Below, in pieces: positions 18,362-26,341 of a stretch of 64,000 bases of DNA. The stretch covers positions 33,870 to 97,869 of the forward strand of contig CALJUA010000144.1 in the NCBI GenBank assembly GCA_937975715.1, written 5' to 3'. Made by a program: the position numbers and the translations under genes. The notes below the pieces were generated by a model. That model was not told where the DNA came from. It searched no databases and saw only the letters and a list, made by a program, of their open reading frames with translations. The first letter of the stretch is position 1. Every line of letters begins with the position of its first letter. The stretch comes from an uncultured Candidatus Planktophila sp. (GTDB taxonomy: Bacteria > Actinomycetota > Actinomycetes > Nanopelagicales > Nanopelagicaceae).

Positions 18362-19131
18362 CACTCTCAGTTCGCATCATCCCCTGTCTCGATGTCACAG
18401 ATGGTCGAGTTGTTAAAGGCGTTAACTTCACGAATTTAGTTGATGCTGGTGACCCTGTTGAGATGGCATCGCTCTATAACGCAGAGGGGGCAGACGAACT
18501 TACATTTCTCGATATCTCTGCAAGCGTCGCAGGTCGCGAGACAACTCTCGATGTTGTGCGAAAGACTGCAGAGCAAGTCTTTATCCCGCTGACAGTTGGT
18601 GGAGGAATTCGCGCAGTAGAAGATGTGGATCGCTTGCTCCGCGCCGGTGCAGATAAAGTTTCCATTAACACTGCAGCGATAGCTCGACCAGAGCTCATTG
18701 CAGAAATCGCCGATCGATTTGGTTCGCAGGTACTCGTTCTCTCTGTTGATGCGCGGCGCGCCAATACCGAATCTGGATTTGAAGTGACAACTCATGGTGG
18801 ACGCCAGAGCGCAGGACTCGATGCTCTGGCCTGGGTTGAGAAAGCGTGTGCACTTGGCGTCGGTGAAATTCTTCTCAACTCAATGGACGCTGATGGAACT
18901 CGTGCAGGTTATGACCTCGGAATGATTAAAGCTGTGCGCGCTGTTTCGAAAGTCCCGCTGATTGCCAGCGGTGGTGCAGGAAGCCAAGAGGATTTCGCTG
19001 CAGCCCTCGATGCAGGGGCAGATGCTCTCCTGGCAGCTTCGATTTTCCACTTTGGAGTCCACCGTATTGGAGATATTAAGAGCTATCTCGATCGCAGCGG
19101 CTATCCAGTGCGCAAGGTTTCACGCCGCTAA
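18358..19131 (+). CDS. hisF: Imidazole glycerol phosphate synthase, cyclase subunit
   Basis: HisF cyclises PRFAR with ammonia from HisH into imidazole glycerol phosphate and AICAR. The 257-residue barrel has the catalytic aspartate pair in [16 protein letters not shown] and [13 protein letters not shown], and the phosphate sites [11 protein letters not shown] and [11 protein letters not shown]. It starts with GTG overlapping the priA stop by 4 bp, so the operon stays coupled. Confidence 0.97.
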   Translation: MTLSVRIIPCLDVTDGRVVKGVNFTNLVDAGDPVEMASLYNAEGADELTFLDISASVAGRETTLDVVRKTAEQVFIPLTVGGGIRAVEDVDRLLRAGADKVSINTAAIARPELIAEIADRFGSQVLVLSVDARRANTESGFEVTTHGGRQSAGLDALAWVEKACALGVGEILLNSMDADGTRAGYDLGMIKAVRAVSKVPLIASGGAGSQEDFAAALDAGADALLAASIFHFGVHRIGDIKSYLDRSGYPVRKVSRR

Positions 19132-19145
19132 GGCAGAATACTGTT

Positions 19146-19484
19146 ATGACAATCGAGCTATCTGCTGATGTAACAGCGCTTCTCAAAGATGGACTCGATC
19201 TCATTCCTGCCATTGCCCAAGATGCCGCAACCGGTGAAGTCTTGATGATGGCCTATATGAACCACGAATCTCTTGCAATCACCATCAATACAGGTCGCGC
19301 CACATATTGGTCTCGCTCTCGCAACGAACTGTGGGAGAAGGGTGCGACCTCAGGCCACACCCAAAAAGTTCTCTCTATTGCAGTTGATTGCGATGGCGAC
19401 ACTCTCTTGCTTCAGGTAGAGCAAACCGGTGCTGCGTGTCACACAGGAGACCGCACCTGTTTCCATCGAAAGCTAGAGCTCTAA
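19146..19484 (+). CDS. hisI: Phosphoribosyl-AMP cyclohydrolase
   Basis: HisI opens the purine ring of phosphoribosyl-AMP in a zinc- and magnesium-dependent step. At 112 residues this is the single-domain form without HisE. Metal-site motifs are [20 protein letters not shown] and CFHRKLEL. hisE and hisG are not in the window. The gap to trpE is 4 bp, so his and trp transcription may be continuous. Confidence 0.95.
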   Translation: MTIELSADVTALLKDGLDLIPAIAQDAATGEVLMMAYMNHESLAITINTGRATYWSRSRNELWEKGATSGHTQKVLSIAVDCDGDTLLLQVEQTGAACHTGDRTCFHRKLEL

Positions 19485-19488
19485 GGAA

Positions 19489-20970
19489 ATGTTGCTCGAA
19501 GAATTTCGTGAGTACGCACGAAACAATAACGTTATTCCGGTCTATCGACGTGTCTTGGCAGATGGTGAAACTCCACTGGGGATTTATAAGAAGCTAGCAA
19601 AAAATAATCCCGGAACTTTTCTCCTTGAATCAGCTGAACATGGGGGAGCGTGGTCACGTTACTCATTTATTGGAGTCCGCAGCCAAACCACGTTGACAGA
19701 GCTCGATGGAAAAGCCGAATGGCTTGGCACCCCGCCGGCGGGAGTTCCGCGCGGAATGGATCCACTTCAAGCGCTGAAGGAATCTGTTGCGCATTTAAAG
19801 ACTCCTGTTATTCCAGGCCTTCCACCTCTGACAGGTGGGCTCGTCGGCTATATGGGCTATGACGCAGTGCGACGCTTAGAAACTTTGCCAACTTTGGCAG
19901 AAGATGATCTTCACCTTCCGGAGATTGCATTTATGTTGACGAGTGATCTTGCTGTGATGGATCACAGCAACGGGATAGTCACACTTATTGCAAATGCCAT
20001 CAATTGGGACGGCTCTGATAGTCGTATAGATGAGGCTTATGCCGAATCTCAAGAGCGATTAGATCGTATGTATGCCGATCTACAGAGCTCACTTGCCGGG
20101 GATGTTAGCGAGATTCCTGAATTCACTCCACCTTCTTTCGAAAGCAACATCAGCGCAGAAGAATTCCGTGCAAAAGTTGAAATTGCCAAAGAAGAAATTC
20201 GCGCAGGTGAAGCTTTTCAGATCGTTATCTCGCAACGTTTTTCGACAACCGTCAACGCCGATGCTCTTGATGTGTATCGCGCACTTCGCCTCAACAATCC
20301 AAGTCCATATATGTATTTATTCCGCTTTGAAAGTGGATTTGAAGTCGTAGGTTCAAGTCCGGAAGCACTGGTAAAGGTCACTGGGCGTGAAGTCATGGTC
20401 CATCCCATTGCCGGAACACGCAAGCGTTCACCATCACTGGAAGAAGACGTTCGCCTCGGAGAAGAGCTCCTTGCAGATCCTAAGGAACGCGCAGAGCACC
20501 TGATGTTGGTCGATCTTGGTCGCAACGATGTGGGGCGCGTCTGCACACCAGGATCCGTCGAAGTAATCGATTTCATGCATATCGAGCGATACTCGCATGT
20601 GATGCATATTGTCTCTACCGTCGTTGGCGAACTCTCAGAAATTGCGGCACCCATTGATGCGCTCTTCTCTGTCTTTCCAGCTGGAACACTCTCTGGAGCG
20701 CCAAAGCCACGAGCCATGGAAATCATTGAGCGCCTCGAACCTACCCGGCGCGGTCTCTACGGCGGTGCGATTGGTTACTTCGATTTCACCGGCAATATCG
20801 ATACCTGTATCGCCATACGAACAGCGCTGATTAAAGATGGCAAGGCATATGTTCAAGCAGGTGCTGGTGTAGTTGCTGATTCTGATCCAGAATCAGAAAA
20901 CCAAGAGACCCTCAATAAGGCAGCGGCTGTATTGACTGCCATCAACACAGCGAATGCGATGCGTGGCTAA
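19489..20970 (+). CDS. trpE: Anthranilate synthase component I
   Basis: TrpE converts chorismate to anthranilate using ammonia from a glutaminase partner. The 493-residue chorismate-binding enzyme has the N-terminal feedback region LLESAEHGGAWSRYSFIG and the C-terminal catalytic motifs FQIVISQRF, GSSPEALVKV, HPIAGTRKR, DLGRNDVGRVC and PAGTLSGAPK. The glutaminase component (trpG) and trpD are not present here. It lies 4 bp after hisI with an AAGGA immediately before the ATG and no leader peptide or attenuator is visible. Confidence 0.96.
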   Translation: MLLEEFREYARNNNVIPVYRRVLADGETPLGIYKKLAKNNPGTFLLESAEHGGAWSRYSFIGVRSQTTLTELDGKAEWLGTPPAGVPRGMDPLQALKESVAHLKTPVIPGLPPLTGGLVGYMGYDAVRRLETLPTLAEDDLHLPEIAFMLTSDLAVMDHSNGIVTLIANAINWDGSDSRIDEAYAESQERLDRMYADLQSSLAGDVSEIPEFTPPSFESNISAEEFRAKVEIAKEEIRAGEAFQIVISQRFSTTVNADALDVYRALRLNNPSPYMYLFRFESGFEVVGSSPEALVKVTGREVMVHPIAGTRKRSPSLEEDVRLGEELLADPKERAEHLMLVDLGRNDVGRVCTPGSVEVIDFMHIERYSHVMHIVSTVVGELSEIAAPIDALFSVFPAGTLSGAPKPRAMEIIERLEPTRRGLYGGAIGYFDFTGNIDTCIAIRTALIKDGKAYVQAGAGVVADSDPESENQETLNKAAAVLTAINTANAMRG

Positions 20971-20972
20971 GA

Positions 20973-21146
20973 ATGTGGAAGCTCAATATCTCACTGGTAC
21001 TTGTGGCAATAGCTGCGATTTCCATTAGTCGAAGAATGCGACTTTCTGGAAAGTATGAGCGCAACGATAAGAAAGTTCGAGAGGTTTCTGATTGGAAAGC
21101 ACTCGATCGTGGCATCGATCCAACCGATAGGGATGACAATCGATGA
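20973..21146 (+). CDS. 57-residue single-span membrane protein of the trp operon, function unknown
   Basis: Between trpE and trpC an ATG at 20973 opens a 57-codon frame that ends on a TGA overlapping the trpC start (ATGA). The protein has a short hydrophobic span at residues 5-18 (NISLVLVAIAAISI) followed by a basic and charged tail (SRRMRLSGKYERNDKKV...). Actinobacterial trp operons often carry a small conserved membrane protein here; this one is much shorter than that family and I cannot identify it. The coupled overlap and the tight spacing to trpE (2 bp) argue that it is a real, translated gene. Confidence 0.65.
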   Translation: MWKLNISLVLVAIAAISISRRMRLSGKYERNDKKVREVSDWKALDRGIDPTDRDDNR

Positions 21147-21919
21147 GCGTTCTCGATTCAATCATTGAAGGCGTTCGTGAAGACCTCGCAGCACGCAGGT
21201 TGCCTCTCTCTCGATTACAAGAGCAGCTCTCTCTTGCACCAGCTGTGATTGATGCCCATCCACGATTACTTGCTGACCCAATGACTGTTATTGCCGAGGT
21301 TAAGAGATCATCTCCAAGCAAGGGAACACTTGCAGCAATTACAGATCCTCGAGCACTGGCAGCGCAATACCAAGAGGCAGGAGCTGCAGTTGTCAGCGTT
21401 CTGACTGAGAAGCGACGCTTCGGTGGCTCCCTTGAAGATCTCATTGCTGTGCGCTCAGAGATTCAAATTCCAATCTTGCGCAAAGATTTTATGGTCGACG
21501 AGTACCAATTTCTTGAAGCTCGCGCTGCAGGAGCAGATGTAGTTCTGCTGATTGTTGCAGCGCTATCTAAGAATCAGTTGAAGGATTATTACGACCTAGC
21601 AACAGAGCTCGGCATGGCTGTATTAGTTGAAACCCACACTCATCAAGAGATTGAAGATGCGATGGCAATTGAGCCGCGCATCATCGGTGTAAATGCTCGC
21701 AATCTCAAAACTCTCGATATTGATCTGGGTGCCTTCACATCGCTCATTCCAGAGATTCCTTCCGGCATTATTCGAGTAGCCGAATCCGGAATCTCGCAGC
21801 GCGCTGAAGTTGAAATCGCTCAAAGCGCTGGCGCAAATGCAATCTTGGTAGGCGAGACGCTTGTGAAATCCGGTGATCCGCGTGCTGCGATTGACCGATT
21901 ATTAGGACGCGCTCTCTAG
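21143..21919 (+). CDS. trpC: Indole-3-glycerol phosphate synthase
   Basis: TrpC closes the indole ring from CdRP with loss of CO2. The 258-residue barrel has the catalytic residues in VIAEVKRSSPSKG, ILRKDFMVDEYQ, GVNARNLKT, VAESGISQRAEV and ILVGETLVKSGD. It is monofunctional, not fused to TrpF. Its start overlaps the small membrane ORF by ATGA. Confidence 0.97.
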   Translation: MSVLDSIIEGVREDLAARRLPLSRLQEQLSLAPAVIDAHPRLLADPMTVIAEVKRSSPSKGTLAAITDPRALAAQYQEAGAAVVSVLTEKRRFGGSLEDLIAVRSEIQIPILRKDFMVDEYQFLEARAAGADVVLLIVAALSKNQLKDYYDLATELGMAVLVETHTHQEIEDAMAIEPRIIGVNARNLKTLDIDLGAFTSLIPEIPSGIIRVAESGISQRAEVEIAQSAGANAILVGETLVKSGDPRAAIDRLLGRAL

Positions 21920-21931
21920 CGCAACTACAGG

Positions 21932-21937
21932 TAGCCT
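21932..21937 (+). promoter_or_regulatory. Candidate leaderless -10 box for trpB
   Basis: TAGCCT precedes the trpB ATG by 6 bases (TCCTCC, which is anti-Shine-Dalgarno in sense). There is no ribosome site in the 24-bp gap. A second transcript for trpBA is inferred. Confidence 0.45.
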
Positions 21938-21943
21938 TCCTCC

Positions 21944-23152
21944 ATGAGCGCAACTGATGCATCAGAGATTCTTGGACATTTCGGCCCATATGGAGGCCGC
22001 TTCGTTCCTGAAGCACTCATCGGAGCCTTAGAGGAACTCGATGCTGCGCATCAAGCAGCAATGATTGATCCTGCATTTCAAAATGAGTTAGCCGAACTTC
22101 ATCGCACTTACACAGGTCGCCCTTCCATTCTTACCGAGGCGAAACGTTTTGCAGAACATGCTGGGGGAGCGCGCATTCTTCTCAAGCGAGAAGATCTCAA
22201 TCACACTGGCAGCCATAAGATCAATAACGTTTTAGGCCAAGCACTTCTGACAAAGAAGATGGGCAAGAAGCGCATCATCGCTGAAACCGGTGCCGGTCAG
22301 CACGGTGTTGCATCAGCAACGGCTGCAGCGCTGATGGGGCTCGAGTGTGTTGTCTACATGGGCGAAGAAGATACAAAGCGACAGGCACTCAACGTTGCAC
22401 GCATGAAGATGTTAGGTGCAGAGGTCATTCCGGTTACTTCAGGTTCGCGCACACTCAAAGATGCCATCAATGAAGCAATGCGCGACTGGGTTACAAATGT
22501 TGAAGACACTCACTACCTTCTCGGAACCGTTGCTGGCCCACACCCATTCCCAACCATGGTGCGCGATTTTCATAAGATCATCGGTGAAGAAGCTCGCGAG
22601 CAAGTTCTACAACTTGTTGGTCGCCTGCCAGATGCAGTGCTTGCATGTGTAGGTGGAGGATCTAATGCAATTGGAATCTTCCACCGATTCATTACCGATA
22701 AAGATGTGCGGTTAATTGGTCTTGAAGCAGGTGGTGATGGAGTTGAGACCGGCCGTCACGCTGCAACGATTACCGGCGGTTCTCCTGGCGTTCTTCACGG
22801 AACACGTTCATATGTATTGCAAGATGCCAACGGTCAAACTGTTGAATCCCATTCAATCTCTGCTGGACTTGATTACCCAGGTGTTGGCCCAGAGCATGCC
22901 TATCTCCATGACATCGGCCGCGCCGAATATCGTGCAATCACAGATAAAGAAGCGATGGATGCTTTCTCGCTTCTCTGCAAAACTGAAGGAATTATCCCTG
23001 CCATTGAATCCTCACATGCTCTTGCCGGTGCAATCAAAGTTGGAAGAGAGCTTGGTCCAGATGCAATCCTTCTGATCAACCTTTCAGGTCGCGGAGATAA
23101 GGATGTTCATACAGCTGCTCAGTACTTCGGTATTGCATTGGACGGTCAGTAA
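21944..23152 (+). CDS. trpB: Tryptophan synthase beta chain
   Basis: TrpB joins indole and serine with PLP. The 402-residue protein shows the N-terminal [13 protein letters not shown], the PLP lysine in HTGSHKINN, the PLP-phosphate loop [10 protein letters not shown], and the C-terminal NLSGRGDKD. The stop overlaps the trpA start (TAATG). Confidence 0.98.
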   Translation: MSATDASEILGHFGPYGGRFVPEALIGALEELDAAHQAAMIDPAFQNELAELHRTYTGRPSILTEAKRFAEHAGGARILLKREDLNHTGSHKINNVLGQALLTKKMGKKRIIAETGAGQHGVASATAAALMGLECVVYMGEEDTKRQALNVARMKMLGAEVIPVTSGSRTLKDAINEAMRDWVTNVEDTHYLLGTVAGPHPFPTMVRDFHKIIGEEAREQVLQLVGRLPDAVLACVGGGSNAIGIFHRFITDKDVRLIGLEAGGDGVETGRHAATITGGSPGVLHGTRSYVLQDANGQTVESHSISAGLDYPGVGPEHAYLHDIGRAEYRAITDKEAMDAFSLLCKTEGIIPAIESSHALAGAIKVGRELGPDAILLINLSGRGDKDVHTAAQYFGIALDGQ

Positions 23153-23952
23153 TGACAACACCGCTCGATCAGCTCTTCATCAAGACACGCGCTGAAAATC
23201 GTGCGGCTCTCATTGCATACATCCCTGCCGGTTTTCCCACCATCAAGGATTGCCACCGAGTTATTCAGGCTTTTGTCGATGGTGGAGTCGATGCGATCGA
23301 AATTGGTTTTCCCTATAGCGATCCAGTAATGGATGGTCCAACGATTCAAGCGGCGGCGGTCACTGCTCTCAACAATGGCACATCTGCTTATGATGTCCTC
23401 GACGCACTTGAAGTTTCCACCACAGCAGGTGTGCCGTCATTGGTAATGACCTATTGGAATCCCATCGAAAAGTTTGGGGTCGAGAAGTTTGCTCATGAGA
23501 TTGCAGCCCGAGGTGGCTCAGGGGTTATTCATCCTGACATCACGATCGAAGAATCTAGTTCATGGCTTGCGGCAGCAGATAAAGAAGGAATCAATCCTAT
23601 TTATGTGGTTGCGCTCAGCACTTCCGATGAACGTTTAGAAAGAGTTACCTCCAAGTGCGGCGGCTTTGTCTATGCAGCGAGCATCATGGGCGTCACCGGG
23701 GCACGAGCAACGGTCTCAAGCGGCGCAGAAGGACTTGTCTCTCGCATCCGAACAACCACAGATCTGCCGGTAGCAGTTGGCCTTGGCGTCTCCACTCGCG
23801 AGCAAGCTAGGGACGTGGCCGCATATGCAGATGGAGTCATCGTCGGATCTGCTTTTGTGAAAGCAATCTTGGATGCGCCGACATTTGAAAAAGGTCTCAC
23901 GAAAGTCACAGAATTGGCGCGCGAGCTCGCTTTCGGCGTTCGTGGCCAGTAA
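23152..23952 (+). CDS. trpA: Tryptophan synthase alpha chain
   Basis: TrpA cleaves indole-3-glycerol phosphate and channels indole to TrpB. The 266-residue barrel has IPAGFPTIKDC, the catalytic-loop aspartate region IEIGFPYSDPVMDGP, and the phosphate-site strand VGLGVSTREQ. The catalytic aspartate loop of the E. coli enzyme (PLLVPDVP) appears as the divergent GGSGVIHPDITIEES, in which the aspartate is kept. It overlaps trpB by one base. Confidence 0.95.
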   Translation: MTTPLDQLFIKTRAENRAALIAYIPAGFPTIKDCHRVIQAFVDGGVDAIEIGFPYSDPVMDGPTIQAAAVTALNNGTSAYDVLDALEVSTTAGVPSLVMTYWNPIEKFGVEKFAHEIAARGGSGVIHPDITIEESSSWLAAADKEGINPIYVVALSTSDERLERVTSKCGGFVYAASIMGVTGARATVSSGAEGLVSRIRTTTDLPVAVGLGVSTREQARDVAAYADGVIVGSAFVKAILDAPTFEKGLTKVTELARELAFGVRGQ

Positions 23953-23995
23953 CCCATATATTTACCCCATCAACGGAATCGAAAGAGAGCTGTAC

Positions 23996-24679
23996 ATGTC
24001 CCAGAAGAACGCGCCAAAACCTGGCAAGGATAATTTCACCCGCTACCTCGTAATTGGTGTGGTTGTTGCAGTCGTGGCAATCATGGTTGTTCCTACAGTT
24101 CTCTCTAAGACCAAGTCCGTATCACAAGCCATTCCGGCGACTGTCAGCGAAGCCGATGGTTACGCCATCACATTCAATGCGGAAGAGAAGAATCTTCCCG
24201 TCATTGATATCTACGAAGATTTCCAATGCCCAATCTGCCAGCAATTCGAGGGCCTTAATGGCAAGTACATCAACTCATTGATTACCGAGAAGAAGGCTGT
24301 GGTGAAGTTCCACGTCCTCTCCTTCATCGGTACAGAATCTGTTCGAGCAGCAAATGCAGCTGCATGCGCTAACGATGAAGACAAGTTTGTGGATTTCCAC
24401 TTGGGTCTCTATGCAAATCAGCCAGCAAGTGAGAATTCAGGAACCTGGACTAATGATCGAATCATCGCCATTGCAAAGGCTCAAGGGCTCACTGGTTCAA
24501 CATTCGAAAATTGCGTCAAAGATATGAAGTACGAAGGTTGGGTCTCTAAGGTTGCAGAGGCAGGATCGAAGGCGGGAGTTAACTCAACTCCTACAGTCTT
24601 TGTGAATGGCAAAGAGATTGATCGCAACAGCGAGTACTTCAGCGCAGAAAAATTTAAAGCAGCTGTAGAGCGCGGTTAA
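23996..24679 (+). CDS. Membrane-anchored DsbA-like thiol-disulfide protein
   Basis: A 227-residue protein with a short basic cytoplasmic start, one membrane span (about residues 18-37, YLVIGVVVAVVAIMVVPTVL) and an extracellular thioredoxin-fold domain of the DsbA/thioredoxin_4 type. The redox motif is CPIC in YEDFQCPICQQFE, and the cis-Pro loop is NSTPTVFVNGKEI. It probably handles disulfides in exported proteins. The start at 23996 gives a clean N-in signal anchor with an AGAGAG ribosome site; the longer in-frame start overlaps trpA and is rejected. The position between trpA and lgt is conserved in Actinobacteria. Confidence 0.85.
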   Translation: MSQKNAPKPGKDNFTRYLVIGVVVAVVAIMVVPTVLSKTKSVSQAIPATVSEADGYAITFNAEEKNLPVIDIYEDFQCPICQQFEGLNGKYINSLITEKKAVVKFHVLSFIGTESVRAANAAACANDEDKFVDFHLGLYANQPASENSGTWTNDRIIAIAKAQGLTGSTFENCVKDMKYEGWVSKVAEAGSKAGVNSTPTVFVNGKEIDRNSEYFSAEKFKAAVERG

Positions 24680-24680
24680 T

Positions 24681-25487
24681 ATGCGCGCATCCATCCCAAC
24701 TCCGAGTATCTCGGTGGTTGAAATTGGACCTTTCACGGTGCACGCCTACGCACTCTGCATCATCGTTGGAGTTGCAGTTGCTATCTGGTTAAGTAACAAG
24801 CGATTTGTTGCTGCATTCCCAAGCGCCCGCGGTGTCGTGAGTGATGTTGCAATTGTTGCAGTGCCGTCAGGAGTTCTTGGTGGACGTCTCTATCACGTCA
24901 TTACAACACCAGAGAGATTCTTTGGCACTGATGGTCACCCTCAAGACATTTTGAAAATTTGGCAGGGTGGTTTAGGAATCTGGGGAGCAATCACACTTGG
25001 CGGAGTCGGTGCGTATCTGGCATATCTCTGGTTGGCTCGCACTCGTGATTTGCCACAATTTCGATACTTCGCAGATGCACTAGCTCCAGGAATCATCTTC
25101 GCTCAAGCGATCGGCCGTTGGGGTAATTGGTTTAACGCCGAACTTTTTGGAAAACCCACCACCTTGCCGTGGGGGCTGGAGATTCCTCGATGGGCAAGGC
25201 CAGAGGGTTACAAAGATTTTCTAACCTTCCATCCGACCTTTCTCTACGAGTCTCTCTGGTGCTTAGCGGTCGGTCTCTTACTTCTTCGTGTGGGAGCGCG
25301 ATTAAAGGCGGGTCAAGTTTTCACTCTCTATGTCGCTCTTTACTGCCTCGGCAGACTCGGTTTCGAACTTTTGAGAATTGATTCAGCGCATTTGATCGCA
25401 GGGATACGCATTAACGTTCTCGTCAGTCTTGCAGTGGGAGCAATCTCCCTCGCGCTCTTCCGTATCTTTTCGCGATCTGCACGGTAG
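24681..25487 (+). CDS. lgt: Prolipoprotein diacylglyceryl transferase
   Basis: Lgt attaches diacylglycerol from phosphatidylglycerol to the lipobox cysteine of prolipoproteins. The 268-residue multi-span membrane protein has the family signature GRWGNWFNAELFG, the catalytic-region HAYALCIIVG near the N-terminus, and the HPTFLYESLW motif. It starts one base after the DsbA-like gene. LspA, the next step, is at 9029. Confidence 0.96.
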   Translation: MRASIPTPSISVVEIGPFTVHAYALCIIVGVAVAIWLSNKRFVAAFPSARGVVSDVAIVAVPSGVLGGRLYHVITTPERFFGTDGHPQDILKIWQGGLGIWGAITLGGVGAYLAYLWLARTRDLPQFRYFADALAPGIIFAQAIGRWGNWFNAELFGKPTTLPWGLEIPRWARPEGYKDFLTFHPTFLYESLWCLAVGLLLLRVGARLKAGQVFTLYVALYCLGRLGFELLRIDSAHLIAGIRINVLVSLAVGAISLALFRIFSRSAR

Positions 25488-25490
25488 GGT
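25485..25490 (+). promoter_or_regulatory. Candidate leaderless -10 box for the VIT1-family gene
   Basis: TAGGGT overlaps the lgt stop codon and is followed after 6 bases (AGAAAT) by the ATG at 25497, with no Shine-Dalgarno. Confidence 0.5.
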
Positions 25491-25496
25491 AGAAAT

Positions 25497-26219
25497 ATGG
25501 GTCTAGAAGATGTATACATCCGCAATCTCGAACATAAAGCACACCGTGCAGGGTGGCTTCGAGCAGCGGTTCTCGGCGTTAACGACGGTTTGGTTTCTAC
25601 GGCATCCTTGATGGTCGGCGTTGCAGCAGCAAGTGCATCACTCGATAATGCAAAGTCGATCATTATCTCTACAGGTGCTGCAGGTATCGCGGCGGGCGCT
25701 CTTTCGATGGCTGTTGGTGAGTACATCTCTGTTTCTTCACAGACAGATATTGAAGAGTCAGATCGCTTACTTGAAATTGAGCATCTCGCAATTGACCCTG
25801 AGGGCGAGCTAGAAGAGCTCGTTGCAATTTACAAAGAACGCGGACTCGATGAACAACTCGCTCGCGCAGTGGCAACCCAGTTAACCGAGAAGGATGCACT
25901 CAATGCACACCTTCGTGATGAATTAGGGCACCACCCACATAGCAAGGCTCGTCCAGTTCAAGCATCGATCGCCTCTGCTCTCTCATTCGCAATCGGCGGA
26001 TTCATTCCATTTTTGGCAGCTTTTGCTCCAACAATCGGCACCATCTCTGGCTCAATCGTTGGCTTCACTATCGTTGGCCTCATCGTTGCCGGCGCGATTG
26101 GAGCAAAGACAGCTGGCTCCAAGCTCCTCATTCCAACGCTGCGAGTCCTTATCGGAGGCTGTATCGGCATGGCAGTTACCGCTGGAATCGGTCAACTCTT
26201 CCACGCCTCTGTGGCATAA
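25497..26219 (+). CDS. VIT1/CCC1 family iron/manganese transporter
   Basis: Members of this family move Fe2+ or Mn2+ across membranes (vacuolar in plants and yeast). The 240-residue protein has the family start RAAVLGVNDGLVSTASLMVGV, five predicted membrane segments, and between the second and third a soluble helical stretch rich in Glu (EESDRLLEIEHL...LEELVAIYKERGL) that binds metal in plant VIT1. The direction and metal in this bacterium are not deducible. It is probably on its own leaderless transcript. Confidence 0.85.
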   Translation: MGLEDVYIRNLEHKAHRAGWLRAAVLGVNDGLVSTASLMVGVAAASASLDNAKSIIISTGAAGIAAGALSMAVGEYISVSSQTDIEESDRLLEIEHLAIDPEGELEELVAIYKERGLDEQLARAVATQLTEKDALNAHLRDELGHHPHSKARPVQASIASALSFAIGGFIPFLAAFAPTIGTISGSIVGFTIVGLIVAGAIGAKTAGSKLLIPTLRVLIGGCIGMAVTAGIGQLFHASVA

Positions 26220-26297
26220 AAGGCGAGCGTGTAGCGGGTATTAAGTAGTCATAGCGCCCTCTCGGTTGCTACCCTTTGCGAACTTAGAACGGGCCAT

Positions 26298-26338
26298 CGT
26301 TGTCCCGACAGGTATGAAATCTGTGAAATGAGACAACG
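26298..26338 (+). promoter_or_regulatory. Hairpin directly before the gltB start
   Basis: CGTTGTC (26298-26304) pairs with GACAACG (26332-26338), enclosing an inner ACAG/CTGT pair. The stem ends 3 bases before the gltB ATG and no Shine-Dalgarno is visible outside it. It could control access of ribosomes to gltB, or be a protein-binding palindrome at the promoter. TACCCT at about 26270 is a possible -10. The function is unproven. Confidence 0.45.
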
Positions 26339-26341
26339 AGT

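Noticed and set aside
19440..19500. Tryptophan leader peptide or attenuator before trpE
   Set aside because: Only 4 bp separate hisI and trpE; there is no Trp-codon-rich short ORF or terminator.
23873..23995. Longer start of the DsbA-like protein
   Set aside because: It lies within trpA and would put a basic stretch before the signal anchor; the ATG at 23996 has a purine-rich ribosome site.
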